A DNA stretch of 64,000 nt from Martelella alba (GTDB lineage: Bacteria; Pseudomonadota; Alphaproteobacteria; Rhizobiales; Rhizobiaceae), in NCBI RefSeq assembly GCF_006516955.1, contig NZ_VHLG01000008.1, forward strand, positions 62,001 to 126,000, in the 5' to 3' direction. The position numbers and the translations under genes were made by a program. The notes under the pieces are model-generated. The model saw nothing but the letters and a program-made list of their open reading frames with translations, ran no database searches and was not told the DNA's origin. Below, piece after piece: positions 35,234 through 43,897 of this stretch; within the stretch, counting starts at the first letter, position 1, and each line of letters opens with the position of its first letter.

Positions 35234-37219
35234 ATGTCCTTGATTGACCTGCAATCCATTTCCCGCCGCAGCCTTCTCAAAGGCCTTGCCGCCAGTGCCA
35301 CCCTGATCACGCTGCACCCGTTTTCGGCGCGCGCAGCGGATAATCAGGCCCATCTTCGCCTGATGGAAACCACCGATATCCACGTCAACGTCTTCCCTTA
35401 CGACTATTATTCCGACAAGCCCAATGACACGATGGGCCTTGCGCGCACTGCATCGATCATTGATGCGATCCGCGCCGAATCGACCAATTCGCTACTGATC
35501 GACAATGGCGACTTTCTGCAGGGCAACCCGATGGGCGACTATATCGCCTATGAGCGCGGCATGAATGACGGCGATGTCCACCCGGTCATCAAGGCGATGA
35601 ATGTGCTCGGCTATGAGGTCGGCACGCTCGGCAATCACGAGTTCAATTACGGCCTCGATTTCATGTTCAAGGTCTGTAACGGCGCCAATTTCCCCTATGT
35701 CTGCGCCAACCTGACCAAGGGTGAGCTTGCTGCTAATCCGACCGATGACCAGTTGTTCTTCAAGCCCTACATGATCAAGGAAAAGATGATCACCGATGGC
35801 GCTGGCAATAGCAGCCCGGTCAAGATCGGCTTTATCGGCTTTGTTCCGCCGCAGATCATGACCTGGGACGAAAAGAACCTGTCCGGCAAGGCGCAAACGC
35901 GCGATATCGTCGAGGCGGCAAAGGCCTGGGTGCCGGTGATGCAGGAAGACGGCGCCGACATTATCATCGCACTGTCCCATTCCGGCATTGACGGCTCCGG
36001 CCCCTCCGACATGATGGAAAATGCCTCGCTCTATCTCGCTGGCGTCGAAGGCATTGACGCGATCTTCACCGGCCACCAGCATCTGGTGTTCCCTGGCCCG
36101 ACCGATTTCCAGAACATCGCCGGCGCCGATACCACCAAGGGCACGCTGATGGGCAAGCCCGCTGTCATGGCCGGCTTCTGGGGCTCGCATATGGGGCTGA
36201 TCGACCTGCTTCTGGAGAAGGACGGCAATAGCTGGAAGATCGTCGACTTCACCAGCGAAGCCCGCCCGATCTATCACCGCGACGCCGACCGCAAGGTGGT
36301 CGCCGATGTTGCCTCGGACCAGCGCGTCGTCGATGCCGCTGAAACCGATCATGAGGCAACGCTAACCTATGTCCGCACCCCCGTCGGCAAGACCTCGGCG
36401 CCGCTGCAGTCCTATTTCGCACTTGTGGCCGATGACCCGTCGGTGCAGATCGTCTCGCAGGCGCAGACCTGGTACACCAAGGACATGCTGAAGGACGGCG
36501 CTTACAAGGATCTGCCGATCCTGTCGGCGGCAGCGCCGTTCAAATGCGGCGGCCGTGGCGGCCCGGACTATTACACCGAAGTTCCCGCCGGTGATGTCGC
36601 GATCAAGAATGTCGCCGACCTCTATCTCTATCCCAACACCACCCGCGCGGTCGTCATCAACGGCGCGCAGGTGCGCGAATGGCTGGAAATGTCGGCCGGC
36701 ATGTTCAATCAGGTGGCCGAAGGGTCGAAGGACGCGCCGCTTCTCAACCCTGACTTCCCGTCTTACAATTTCGATGTCATCGACGGCGTCACCTATCAGA
36801 TCGACCTGTCGCAGCCGGCCCGCTACGCCAAGAATGGCGATCTCGCCAATCCCGATGCCCACCGCATCGTCAACCTTGCCTTTGACGGCAAGCCGATCGA
36901 CGAGACGCAGAAATTCGTTGTCGCGACCAATAATTACCGCGCTGGCGGCGGCGGTAATTTCCCCGACATCAACTCCGATGTTGTGGTCTTTGTCGGCCCC
37001 GACACCAACCGTGATGTGATCGTCCGCTACATCGTCGACAAGGGCACGATCAATCCGTCGGCCGATTTCAACTGGACCTTCAAGCCGATGCCCGGCACCA
37101 CGGCCACTTTCGAGACCGGCCCGCGCGCGACGAACTATATCGCCGACGTCAAGGGCGCCAAGATTGAAGCTGCCGGCGACGGTCAGAACGGCTTCGCGCT
37201 CTATCGCATCGTCCTCTAG
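35234..37219 (+). CDS. cpdB: 2',3'-cyclic-nucleotide 2'-phosphodiesterase/3'-nucleotidase
   Basis: A 661-residue exported CpdB-type enzyme that dephosphorylates 2',3'-cyclic and 3' nucleotides in the periplasm. A twin-arginine leader (SRRSLLKGL at 10-18, then LITLHPFSARA) predicts Tat export. Metal ligands of the metallophosphoesterase domain are clear: TTDIH (Asp48, His50), DNGDFLQGN, GNHEFNYG, ALSHSGID and FTGHQH. The C-terminal 5'-nucleotidase domain has NNYRAGGGGNFPD for base binding. The ATG at 35234 has GGGAGACC upstream. The Pho box upstream and the RNase T2 at 22.5 kb suggest phosphate recovery from RNA. Confidence 0.92.
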   Translation: MSLIDLQSISRRSLLKGLAASATLITLHPFSARAADNQAHLRLMETTDIHVNVFPYDYYSDKPNDTMGLARTASIIDAIRAESTNSLLIDNGDFLQGNPMGDYIAYERGMNDGDVHPVIKAMNVLGYEVGTLGNHEFNYGLDFMFKVCNGANFPYVCANLTKGELAANPTDDQLFFKPYMIKEKMITDGAGNSSPVKIGFIGFVPPQIMTWDEKNLSGKAQTRDIVEAAKAWVPVMQEDGADIIIALSHSGIDGSGPSDMMENASLYLAGVEGIDAIFTGHQHLVFPGPTDFQNIAGADTTKGTLMGKPAVMAGFWGSHMGLIDLLLEKDGNSWKIVDFTSEARPIYHRDADRKVVADVASDQRVVDAAETDHEATLTYVRTPVGKTSAPLQSYFALVADDPSVQIVSQAQTWYTKDMLKDGAYKDLPILSAAAPFKCGGRGGPDYYTEVPAGDVAIKNVADLYLYPNTTRAVVINGAQVREWLEMSAGMFNQVAEGSKDAPLLNPDFPSYNFDVIDGVTYQIDLSQPARYAKNGDLANPDAHRIVNLAFDGKPIDETQKFVVATNNYRAGGGGNFPDINSDVVVFVGPDTNRDVIVRYIVDKGTINPSADFNWTFKPMPGTTATFETGPRATNYIADVKGAKIEAAGDGQNGFALYRIVL

Positions 37220-37242
37220 GACAAGCGAATTATACCGCATAC

Positions 37243-37265
37243 AGGGCCACCTTCCGGGGTGGCCC
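37243..37265 (+). repeat. Duplicated terminator hairpin, proximal copy
   Basis: AGGGCCACC-TTCCG-GGTGGCCC, identical over 23 bases to 37473-37495. It lies 24 bases after the CpdB-type stop but lacks a T-run because element DNA begins directly after it. Confidence 0.75.
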
Positions 37266-37472
37266 GCAGATTGCTGACAAACCCTATCCCCTCTCTAGCG
37301 TCATGCCTGTGCTCGTCACAGGCATCCAGCCGACGCGCGTCCGCGCGGCGAAAGGACTGGTCTATTCAATGCCTTATGAATCTGGATCCCCGTGACAAGC
37401 ACGGGGATGACGACGGAGAGAGGGGTTACCCCACCTCAAACATGCAATATGAATGGCTTTGTCAACGGTCTG
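37266..37472. mobile_element. MITE-like palindromic element, copy 2
   Basis: A 207-bp copy of the element at 2793-2999, in the same orientation and nearly identical except for a short variable stretch near 37290 and near 37425. It has the same GCAGATTGCTGACAAACC left end, inverted-repeat right end, and two inner hairpins. It separates two copies of the CpdB-type gene's terminator. From 37500 to 37789 I see no further gene or structure. Confidence 0.75.
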
Positions 37473-37499
37473 AGGGCCACCTTCCGGGGTGGCCCTTTC
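37473..37499 (+). terminator. Terminator of CpdB-type gene, distal copy
   Basis: AGGGCCACC/GGTGGCCCT stem with TTTCC after it; this is the complete version of the terminator whose hairpin is duplicated at 37243. It now lies 254 bases past the stop codon. Confidence 0.75.
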
Positions 37500-37789
37500 C
37501 ATTTCGCCAAGCCCCTTGAACAATGCCCTCGATCAGGCAGATGGCGACTGCACCGGGCTGAAGCCTCACGATACAAATATCAATGTTGCCGACATGCCTT
37601 GGCGTCGGGCGAAAAAGTGGTTGCCGGACTTTCGAGAAGCTGGCGCATCAAAAGAAAGAATCGAGAGCACCGGACGATGCTCGAACCCGCCAATGAAGGG
37701 CAGTCGGCGCTTGTGTGCACATCGCAATCATCTATTCTGCCCGCCATCCGAAAGAGCAATCCTAACAATGGCAGTGATGGAATTTCCAC

Positions 37790-38650
37790 ATGGCAGCGCT
37801 TCAATTCCGTTCCGACTACGCCCACACAGACGAGGGACGCAAAGGCCTCAAGGCGCTGATTGGCGACATTTTCGCCGTTGACATCACGCCGCTCGACCGG
37901 CTCGGCCATGATCCGAGCGTTATCGCCTTCGGCTGGTGGCAGGGCGACAGGCTGGTCGCAAATGTAAGCCTTTATGCGCGGCAACTCTGGCTGAAGGGAG
38001 AATGCGTGCAGGCCTTCGGCGTTCAATCCGTCGCCGTTCGTCCTGAATGGCGCGGCCGCGGCCTGTTTCGCAGCTTGATGCAGCATGCATTGGCCTATGC
38101 CGATCGTCATGCCGAACTGATGATCCTGACGACGGGAACCCCGGATCTCTATCGCCCCTTCGGCTTTCATTCGCTCAAGGAACACCGCTTCCATGCCAAG
38201 GCGGCCATCCCTTCCCGTCCGCCATGCAACCGCCAGCTCTCACTTGCCGATCCTGCAGACGTCACCCTTGTGCAGTCCCTGTTTGCCCGGCGCAGCCCGA
38301 CATCAGCAATTGCCGCAGCCACGGATCACCCTGCATTGTTCATGCTGAAAGCCTGGCTGACGCCTGAGATCGCCGTCATGCACCTGCCTGAACACGATGC
38401 TGTTGTCGCTGTTGACGGGCTGGACCAGGATACACTCATGCTTCTGGATGTGGTGGCGGCGAAGATCCCGACCCTGGATGCAATTGTCGCAGCACTCGGC
38501 TTTGCAAGGCAGAGTGTCGACATTCGCCTGACGCCGGATATCATCTGCCCGAGCGCCAAACGAGGCGAAACCGTTGAAAACGGCCATATGCTGCGCGGCC
38601 TGTTCCCACTGCAACAAGATGCCATCATCTTCACGCAAATGCACATTTGA
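37790..38650 (+). CDS. GNAT-family N-acetyltransferase, Eis-like
   Basis: A 286-residue protein. The N-terminal GNAT domain has LWLKGECVQAFGVQSVAVRPEWRGRGLFRSLMQHAL (acetyl-CoA loop RGRGLF, about residues 86-91) followed by ILTTGTPDLYRPFGF. The C-terminal 140 residues form a second domain, as in Eis-type enhanced GNATs, though the sterol-carrier part typical of Eis is not obvious. No signal peptide or membrane segment. The ribosome-binding site is weak. Substrate unknown. Confidence 0.78.
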   Translation: MAALQFRSDYAHTDEGRKGLKALIGDIFAVDITPLDRLGHDPSVIAFGWWQGDRLVANVSLYARQLWLKGECVQAFGVQSVAVRPEWRGRGLFRSLMQHALAYADRHAELMILTTGTPDLYRPFGFHSLKEHRFHAKAAIPSRPPCNRQLSLADPADVTLVQSLFARRSPTSAIAAATDHPALFMLKAWLTPEIAVMHLPEHDAVVAVDGLDQDTLMLLDVVAAKIPTLDAIVAALGFARQSVDIRLTPDIICPSAKRGETVENGHMLRGLFPLQQDAIIFTQMHI

Positions 38651-38771
38651 AATCCATAACAAACTGATATTAAATTACTATTTTTAAATTCCAAAATTTG
38701 CAAAACCGCCAGGGAAGCAACCCTGAACTGAAAGAATAGTTATAACCACTTTATACTTCAAACGCCGCCTC

Positions 38772-38788
38772 TTATCGTTTTACGATAA
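38772..38788. promoter_or_regulatory. Inverted repeat TTATCG-N5-CGATAA
   Basis: A perfect 6-bp dyad with a TTTTA spacer, 145 bases before the DUF2975 gene and just upstream of a leader ORF. It could bind the HTH regulator encoded third in this module. A related half-site (CATCCGATAA) follows 4 bases later. Confidence 0.45.
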
Positions 38789-38805
38789 TTTCATCCGATA
38801 ACACA

Positions 38806-38838
38806 GGAGGTTTCCAGTGACACAAACTGGTCGCCTCC
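38806..38838 (+). promoter_or_regulatory. Hairpin hiding the leader ORF ribosome-binding site
   Basis: GGAGG pairs with CCTCC and CCAGT with ACTGG, separated by a small internal loop and closed by GACACAA. The 5' arm is the AGGAGG ribosome-binding site of the leader ORF and the GTG start lies in the loop, so the folded RNA would block translation. There is no T-run, so it is not a terminator. Confidence 0.45.
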
Positions 38839-38903
38839 GACCTTTGAGTGCCCTCTGCAAAGTGATGAAATGTCTCACGCCCGGCTTTGAGAGCATTGTT
38901 TGA
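38817..38903 (+). CDS. Possible 28-residue leader peptide
   Basis: A short ORF with a GTG start and a perfect AGGAGG 6 bases upstream. It encodes MTQTGRLRPLSALCKVMKCL plus PGFESIV-like tail, 28 residues with two Cys and several basic residues, and stops 13 bases before the DUF2975 gene. It may act as a leader that couples translation to the downstream gene. It could also be chance, since the product matches nothing I know. Confidence 0.35.
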   Translation: MTQTGRLRPLSALCKVMKCLTPGFESIV

Positions 38904-38916
38904 AGAAAACCCTATC

Positions 38917-39507
38917 ATGATGACTGTCAAAGCCAGACCAACAAACACCAGCCAAGCTCAGCCGGGAATCCGGCTCGGACAGAAGCGTCTCTGCGCAGGT
39001 TTTGTGCTCATGACGCAAGGCGCGGAAATTGCCCTTTTGCTGCTCACAGCAGGGATTGGGTGGATATGGGCTACGGATTTTGATGGTTTCGCCCTTCTGA
39101 TGGCCGCCAGGCTTGGTCTCGAACCACATCTGATGTCGCCAACCGCCGCGACCCTTTCCTATGCGTTGATCAGCGCCGTGCTCATCACGGCCATCATCGG
39201 CCTGGAAAGGAGCCGGCAGTTCCTTTGCCAGTGTGTCTGCGACGCCAAATTGGCCTGCGATGCAGGCATTCTGCTCCGTAAGAGTGGTTTCTCGGCGCTC
39301 CTTCTCTATTTCGCCCTGCGCTTCATGCAGAATATCCTGACATTGCCTGTCCTAACCTACTGGCCGGCATACTACCGGGATCCGGAGATATTCGGCATCA
39401 ACGCCTATGACCTGACGGTGATCCTTTTTACCGGGCTTCTCGTCTACGCCGGTCACATCATGCTGCTGACCGCGAAAGCAAACCGCAGCAATGCAAAAAT
39501 CATCTGA
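38917..39507 (+). CDS. DUF2975 membrane protein, YoaS-like
   Basis: A 196-residue inner-membrane protein with four hydrophobic segments (AEIALLLLTAGIGWIW; ATLSYALISAVLITAIIGL; a short one near 130; YDLTVILFTGLLVYAGHIML), the layout of DUF2975. In Bacillus the homologue YoaS is encoded with the HTH protein YozG, and the same gene order holds here. Cys residues in FLCQCVCDAKLACDAG are unusual. Role unknown; membrane signalling to the partner regulator is inference. It starts ATGATG at 38917, with a weak ribosome-binding site. Confidence 0.7.
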   Translation: MMTVKARPTNTSQAQPGIRLGQKRLCAGFVLMTQGAEIALLLLTAGIGWIWATDFDGFALLMAARLGLEPHLMSPTAATLSYALISAVLITAIIGLERSRQFLCQCVCDAKLACDAGILLRKSGFSALLLYFALRFMQNILTLPVLTYWPAYYRDPEIFGINAYDLTVILFTGLLVYAGHIMLLTAKANRSNAKII

Positions 39508-39511
39508 AGCC

Positions 39512-39769
39512 ATGGCCATTCTCGTCGATCTTGATGTCATGCTTGCATTGCGTAAAATGCGCCTCAAGACGCTGGCCGAGCATGTGGGTATCACCGAACA
39601 GAATATGTCGCTGCTGAAATCGGGTAAGGTAAAGGGCATTCGCTTCGAAACACTGGAGAAAATCTGCGCCACTCTGGACTGCCAGCCAGGGGACCTGCTC
39701 GAATTCCGGCGGGACAAGCAAGACGAAACCATGAGCGCAGCACTCAGTCTGCGCAAACTTAGAAGCTGA
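39512..39769 (+). CDS. HTH regulator, YozG-like (DUF2975 partner)
   Basis: An 85-residue Xre-type helix-turn-helix protein: MAILVDLDVMLALRKMRLKT, AEHVGITEQNMSLLKSGKVKGIRFETLEKIC (in pieces), CQPGDLLEF. This is the compact HTH_26 pattern of YozG, which pairs with DUF2975 membrane proteins. It starts 4 bases after the DUF2975 stop. It probably autoregulates the module through the dyad at 38772. Confidence 0.82.
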   Translation: MAILVDLDVMLALRKMRLKTLAEHVGITEQNMSLLKSGKVKGIRFETLEKICATLDCQPGDLLEFRRDKQDETMSAALSLRKLRS

Positions 39770-39916
39770 GGCACACAGACAAGCACCCGCCCGGGCAAAA
39801 GCACGCTCTCCCCAACGCCAGGCCTCAGCCAGGAGTCAACGTTGATGACCCCACCGGCATTGAACGCGTTTCAAGCCGGAACTCAGGCGACACTTCATAT
39901 ATTCAATAGGTTACAG

Positions 39917-42535
39917 CTATCCGTTTTCACGCAGCATATCCCAGACAGAGGCGACCAGCTGCTTGAGATTATATGGCTTTGGCAGGAAGCCGAATTTAGC
40001 GTCTTCTGGCAGGTTCTTTGCGAAGGCATCATCGGCATAGCCCGAAACGAAAATGAACTTCAGCTCCGGATAATCCTTGCGTGCCTCGCGCAGCAGCGTC
40101 GGCCCATCCATTTCCGGCATGACAACGTCGGAAACGACGATATCGACCTTGCCGCCCAGCTCCGTGAGAATCTTCAGCGCATGAACGCCCGTATCGGCTT
40201 CGTGGACGGTAAAGCCGCGCATTTCCAGCATCCGCTTGCCGGAACGGCGCACGGCGTCCTCATCTTCCACCAGCAAGACGACTGCCGACTGCCCGGTCAG
40301 ATCCATTTCGGCTTCCCGCACGGGCGCTTCATCATCGTCATCGGTTGCAGCTTCTGAAAAGGCCGCATTGATCGGAACGCCCTTATGATCGGTTGGCTGA
40401 TGTTTATGGACCATCGCCGCGGTCGCCTCACGCTGATGGCGCGGAAGAAGAATGAGGAATTTGGTTCCCTTGCCAAGCTCAGAGACCGGATGGATGAAAC
40501 CGCCCGACTGCGTGACAATGCCGTACACCATGGCAAGGCCGAGACCCGTACCCTTGCCCACATCCTTGGTAGTGAAGAATGGTTCAAAGATCTTGTCGAG
40601 TACTTCTGGCGAAATGCCCGTGCCGGTGTCGGACACCTCTACCATGACGAAATCCCGTTCCGGGACTTCCCGCGCCCCGAGCGCAGCCACTTCCGAAGCA
40701 GGCACATTGCGCGTCCTGACCGTCAGCGTGCCGCCCTCCGGCATGGCGTCCCGCGCATTGACGCAGAGATTGGTGACAACCTGACCGAACTGGCCCGGGT
40801 CGGTCTTCACCGCCCACAGATCACGCTCGAAATCAATCTTCAGCTTGATATCTGCGCCACCGGTCAGGCGCTCGATCATCATCCGCATGTCATCAATCAC
40901 ATCGGTAAGATCCACCACCTGAGGCCGCATGGTCTGCTGCCGCGAGAAGGCGAGAAGCTGCCGCACCAGCTGTGAAGCGCGATTGGCATTGCGCTTGATC
41001 TCGATAAGGTCGGCGAAATCGGGATCGGCTGGCCGCGACTGCAGGAGAAGATGGTCAGCCGACAGAAGAATTGCCGTCAGTACGTTATTGAAATCATGCG
41101 CAATTCCGCCTGCGAGCGTTCCAACCGCATTGAGCTTCTGCGTCCGTGCCATCTGCGCCTCAAGCGCTTTCTGCTCGGAAATATCGATCACATAGACAAG
41201 CGCAACCGCGTCATCGTCACCATTGCTTGCATGGACGAAGAACCGGAAATGGCGCCCGTCATCAACAGCATGCCGCGCCTCGAAAGGCGCAATCTCACCC
41301 TGCCCGTCAGCTGCGGCAAGCAGCGCGTCCTGCATTTTCGTGCGATCGGCGTCATCGATAACCGATGCGATCTGCGCCGTGCCGTTAACATCCTCACGCC
41401 GGACCAGCCCCCTGAACATGGAAAGGAAACGGCTATTTGTTGCGAGCAGCGCGCCGTTGCGTGCCACCGTCGCAATCGCCATCGGCGTGTCGTTGAAGAA
41501 GCGCTCGGCGCCGGCGCCGGCCAGGCTTTCATTATCGCGCCGTTTCAGCACAACCGTCCGGCTTTCTGCGATATTGCCCTCGCGTGCGGTTGAGACATCA
41601 TGCAGCAGCCGAACCGGCATGTGACGTCCACTCGGCAGGCGCAGCGAAACATCCATGCTCTCGCTGCGCCGCTCGCCGGGCGCTGCATAGACCGAACGCA
41701 GCAGCACCATATCTTCGCCGGCCAGAATATCGCTGAGGCTCAGACTGCCCGGCTCAAAGGCGGCAAGATCAATGTCCAGCCATTCGGCGAAAGTGGCATT
41801 GATATATTGAACGCTGCCGTCGCCGTTCGCTGTCAGAAACCCGACCGGTGCATGGTCAAGATAGTCAATCGCCTTTTGCAGTTCACGGAAATAGCGCTCC
41901 TGTTCCTGACGCTCCTGGGTGATGTCGCGCACCTGCCAGACATGGTGATTGCGATGCCTGCCCTGATCATTCTCGACAGCCATGAAGCGAGCCGACAGGC
42001 GGTACCAATGCGGATCCTCCGCACTGCTTTGGCGCGCAGAAAGCGGCCGGGAAAGACGGAACTCCTCCTGGCCATCCTGACCACTGCGCACGACATGGCT
42101 GAGACGGTAAAGGCTTTCGGCGCTTTCGGCCTCAGCGGAAAACAATGCATCCAGACTTTGGGTGACGCCCGCCTCGCCGATCAGCTTGCCATAGGCCGAA
42201 TTGGTATAAATAATCCGGTCCTTGTGATCGGTCACGATTACCGCTTCAGGATATTGATCAAGAAAACCTTTTGCGACCAGGCGGTTCCCGTCGGAGGGAA
42301 ACATGCGAACAAGACCAAGAACCAGTGAGATAATGAAGAAGACGCCCACCACCGCAAGGACCGCCAGCGCAATCAGATAGGTCTCCGCCGTAAAAAAGGA
42401 GCGATACTGAAAATAAAGGCCGCAGAGAATGGCCAGAGCGAGAATCAGCAACACAACACGCAGCGCCAGCCCCGTCCACCGTCCGCCGATCACGACCGGT
42501 TCAAATCCGTCTTTCTCAGGCTTGACCGCCTTCAT
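39917..42535 (-). CDS. cckA: Hybrid sensor kinase/phosphatase CckA
   Basis: CckA is the essential alphaproteobacterial kinase that feeds phosphate through ChpT to the cell-cycle regulator CtrA. The 872-residue product has two membrane helices (residues 23-43 and 52-76), PAS domains at about 90-205, 220-335 and 345-455, the H-box GGIAHDFNN with His480, N-box VNARDAMPEGG with Asn593, G-boxes DTGTG and GKGTGLGL, and a receiver domain whose phospho-acceptor is Asp803 in VVSDVVMPEMDG. Domain order and length match Brucella/Rhizobium CckA. It is transcribed from the shared region 42536-42998. Confidence 0.96.
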   Translation of the reverse strand: MKAVKPEKDGFEPVVIGGRWTGLALRVVLLILALAILCGLYFQYRSFFTAETYLIALAVLAVVGVFFIISLVLGLVRMFPSDGNRLVAKGFLDQYPEAVIVTDHKDRIIYTNSAYGKLIGEAGVTQSLDALFSAEAESAESLYRLSHVVRSGQDGQEEFRLSRPLSARQSSAEDPHWYRLSARFMAVENDQGRHRNHHVWQVRDITQERQEQERYFRELQKAIDYLDHAPVGFLTANGDGSVQYINATFAEWLDIDLAAFEPGSLSLSDILAGEDMVLLRSVYAAPGERRSESMDVSLRLPSGRHMPVRLLHDVSTAREGNIAESRTVVLKRRDNESLAGAGAERFFNDTPMAIATVARNGALLATNSRFLSMFRGLVRREDVNGTAQIASVIDDADRTKMQDALLAAADGQGEIAPFEARHAVDDGRHFRFFVHASNGDDDAVALVYVIDISEQKALEAQMARTQKLNAVGTLAGGIAHDFNNVLTAILLSADHLLLQSRPADPDFADLIEIKRNANRASQLVRQLLAFSRQQTMRPQVVDLTDVIDDMRMMIERLTGGADIKLKIDFERDLWAVKTDPGQFGQVVTNLCVNARDAMPEGGTLTVRTRNVPASEVAALGAREVPERDFVMVEVSDTGTGISPEVLDKIFEPFFTTKDVGKGTGLGLAMVYGIVTQSGGFIHPVSELGKGTKFLILLPRHQREATAAMVHKHQPTDHKGVPINAAFSEAATDDDDEAPVREAEMDLTGQSAVVLLVEDEDAVRRSGKRMLEMRGFTVHEADTGVHALKILTELGGKVDIVVSDVVMPEMDGPTLLREARKDYPELKFIFVSGYADDAFAKNLPEDAKFGFLPKPYNLKQLVASVWDMLRENG

Positions 42536-42998
42536 GATGTCCTCATTCCTTGTCGACGGACAAACGCCGACACTTGCATCCCCATCTCATGGGAACAGCC
42601 CTTGCCGGGGAGAGATAAGCCAACCCGGGCAGGCGAAACAACAGTATTATCGGGCTGAAAATGGTCGAAAAAGCTTAATTTTGGGTTTTGTCTTCAAATC
42701 GCCCGGATACCACCCACAAAAGGAGCCTGTCCGCTCACATGATGCCGGCAAAATCACGCACGCAATCGTGACAAACGCCTGCCGCAATAGTTTGGCAAAT
42801 CGGCCAAGAAGGCACCTTCAGGCGATTGCCTCAAATTGACTTTTTGGCCATATATATGAAGCACAACATTACGCCCAAAGGTCGAATCGACGAAAGAAAA
42901 TCCACCTCAAGTTTGAATCGATCAATCTTTGCCGCATGGATCAGCTTCAGGACCGGATTCAGCGGGAAAATGGCATATTGAAAGGAGCATGGGGGCAC
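42536..42998. other. Intergenic region between cckA and fliO-like gene
   Basis: This 463-bp divergent region holds no convincing ORF. An AT-rich core near 42655-42690 and a TTGACT-N-TATATATGAA stretch at about 42836-42858 look promoter-like. GANTC sites, the CcrM methylation target, occur near 42885 and 42917, upstream of the fliO-like gene. Confidence 0.35.
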
Positions 42999-43361
42999 AT
43001 GATGCAGTCTCTGTTTGACGAGACAATCTTTAACTATCCGGCAGTCGCCGTCGCCGTAATTGTCGTGGCCATTGCCTGCATCTGGCTCTTGCTGCGCCAT
43101 CGGCCGCCGTCGCCCTTCATCCGGGGTGGACGCAACAGGCGGCCGCGTCTTCTGGTGGTTGATGCTGCCGCTGTCGATGCGAAGCGCCGCGTCGTTTTGA
43201 TCCGCCGCGACAATGTCGAACATCTGGTGATGATTGGTGGCCCGAACGACATTTTGCTGGAAACCCGCATCCCCGCCCCGATCGGGGCGCGCCATGGCGC
43301 AGAAGCAGAGCGCAAAGCAGGCAATGGCGAAGAGAACGCGAAAGACGCGCCGCCGCAATGA
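42999..43361 (+). CDS. FliO-like membrane protein
   Basis: A 120-residue protein with one membrane helix (residues 14-32, YPAVAVAVIVVAIACIWLL in pieces) and a short cytoplasmic domain RLLVVDAAAVDAKRRVVLIRRDNVEHLVMIGG, the core pattern of FliO, which helps assemble the flagellar FliP pore. Many Rhizobiales have this gene beside cckA far from the flagellar cluster, and its true role there is unclear. The ATG pair at 42999/43002 has AAAGGAG about 12 bases upstream. Confidence 0.72.
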   Translation: MMQSLFDETIFNYPAVAVAVIVVAIACIWLLLRHRPPSPFIRGGRNRRPRLLVVDAAAVDAKRRVVLIRRDNVEHLVMIGGPNDILLETRIPAPIGARHGAEAERKAGNGEENAKDAPPQ

Positions 43362-43431
43362 TTGCAGGCAAGCAAATCGCGTCGGACAATAATCCGGCGC
43401 CGATCACCGAGTAACATGGCAGCCAAAAGCA

Positions 43432-43462
43432 AATAGCCGCACCTGATCAGCGCGGCTATTTG
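43432..43462. terminator. Bidirectional terminator
   Basis: AAATAGCCGC and GCGGCTATTT form a perfect 10-bp stem with an 11-base loop, between the convergent fliO-like gene and dksA. Confidence 0.85.
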
Positions 43463-43471
43463 AGTGCAGTT

Positions 43472-43897
43472 TTACTCGTCACGATAGACTTTTTCGCGCC
43501 TTTCGTGACGTTCCTGTGCCTCGATCGACAAGGTGGCGATCGGCCGGGCATCCAATCGCTTCAGACCAATCGGCTCGCCGGTCTCCTCACAAAAGCCATA
43601 TGTTCCATCATCAATGCGCCGCAATGCCGCATCAATCTTGGAAATAAGCTTACGCTGCCTGTCTCTTGCGCGAAGCTCAATGGAACGGTCGGTTTCGGAG
43701 GAAGCACGGTCTGCCAGGTCGGGATGATTGGCGCTTTCCGTGGCAAGATTTTCGAGCGTTTCCCGTGCCTCGCGCAGAATGTCATTCTTCCAGGCGATCA
43801 GTTTGGCGCGAAAATAGGCCCGCTGATTGGGATTCATGAACTCTTCATCATCGGAGAGAACATAGCGACTAAGGTCAATGCTCTTGTTCAAAGCCAT
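43472..43897 (-). CDS. dksA: DksA/TraR-family RNA polymerase-binding regulator
   Basis: DksA enters the RNA polymerase secondary channel and works with ppGpp. The 141-residue product has the coiled coil (FRAKLIAWKNDILREARETL ... ASSETDRSIELRARDRQRKL) with the tip acidic residues, and the globular end DDGTYGFCEETGEPIG. Only one of the four zinc-finger cysteines is present, as in the zinc-independent alphaproteobacterial DksA group. The ATG at 43897 is adjacent to AGGAGA (very short spacing); the in-frame TTG at 43891 has better spacing and could be the true start. It ends at a bidirectional terminator. Confidence 0.92.
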   Translation of the reverse strand: MALNKSIDLSRYVLSDDEEFMNPNQRAYFRAKLIAWKNDILREARETLENLATESANHPDLADRASSETDRSIELRARDRQRKLISKIDAALRRIDDGTYGFCEETGEPIGLKRLDARPIATLSIEAQERHERREKVYRDE

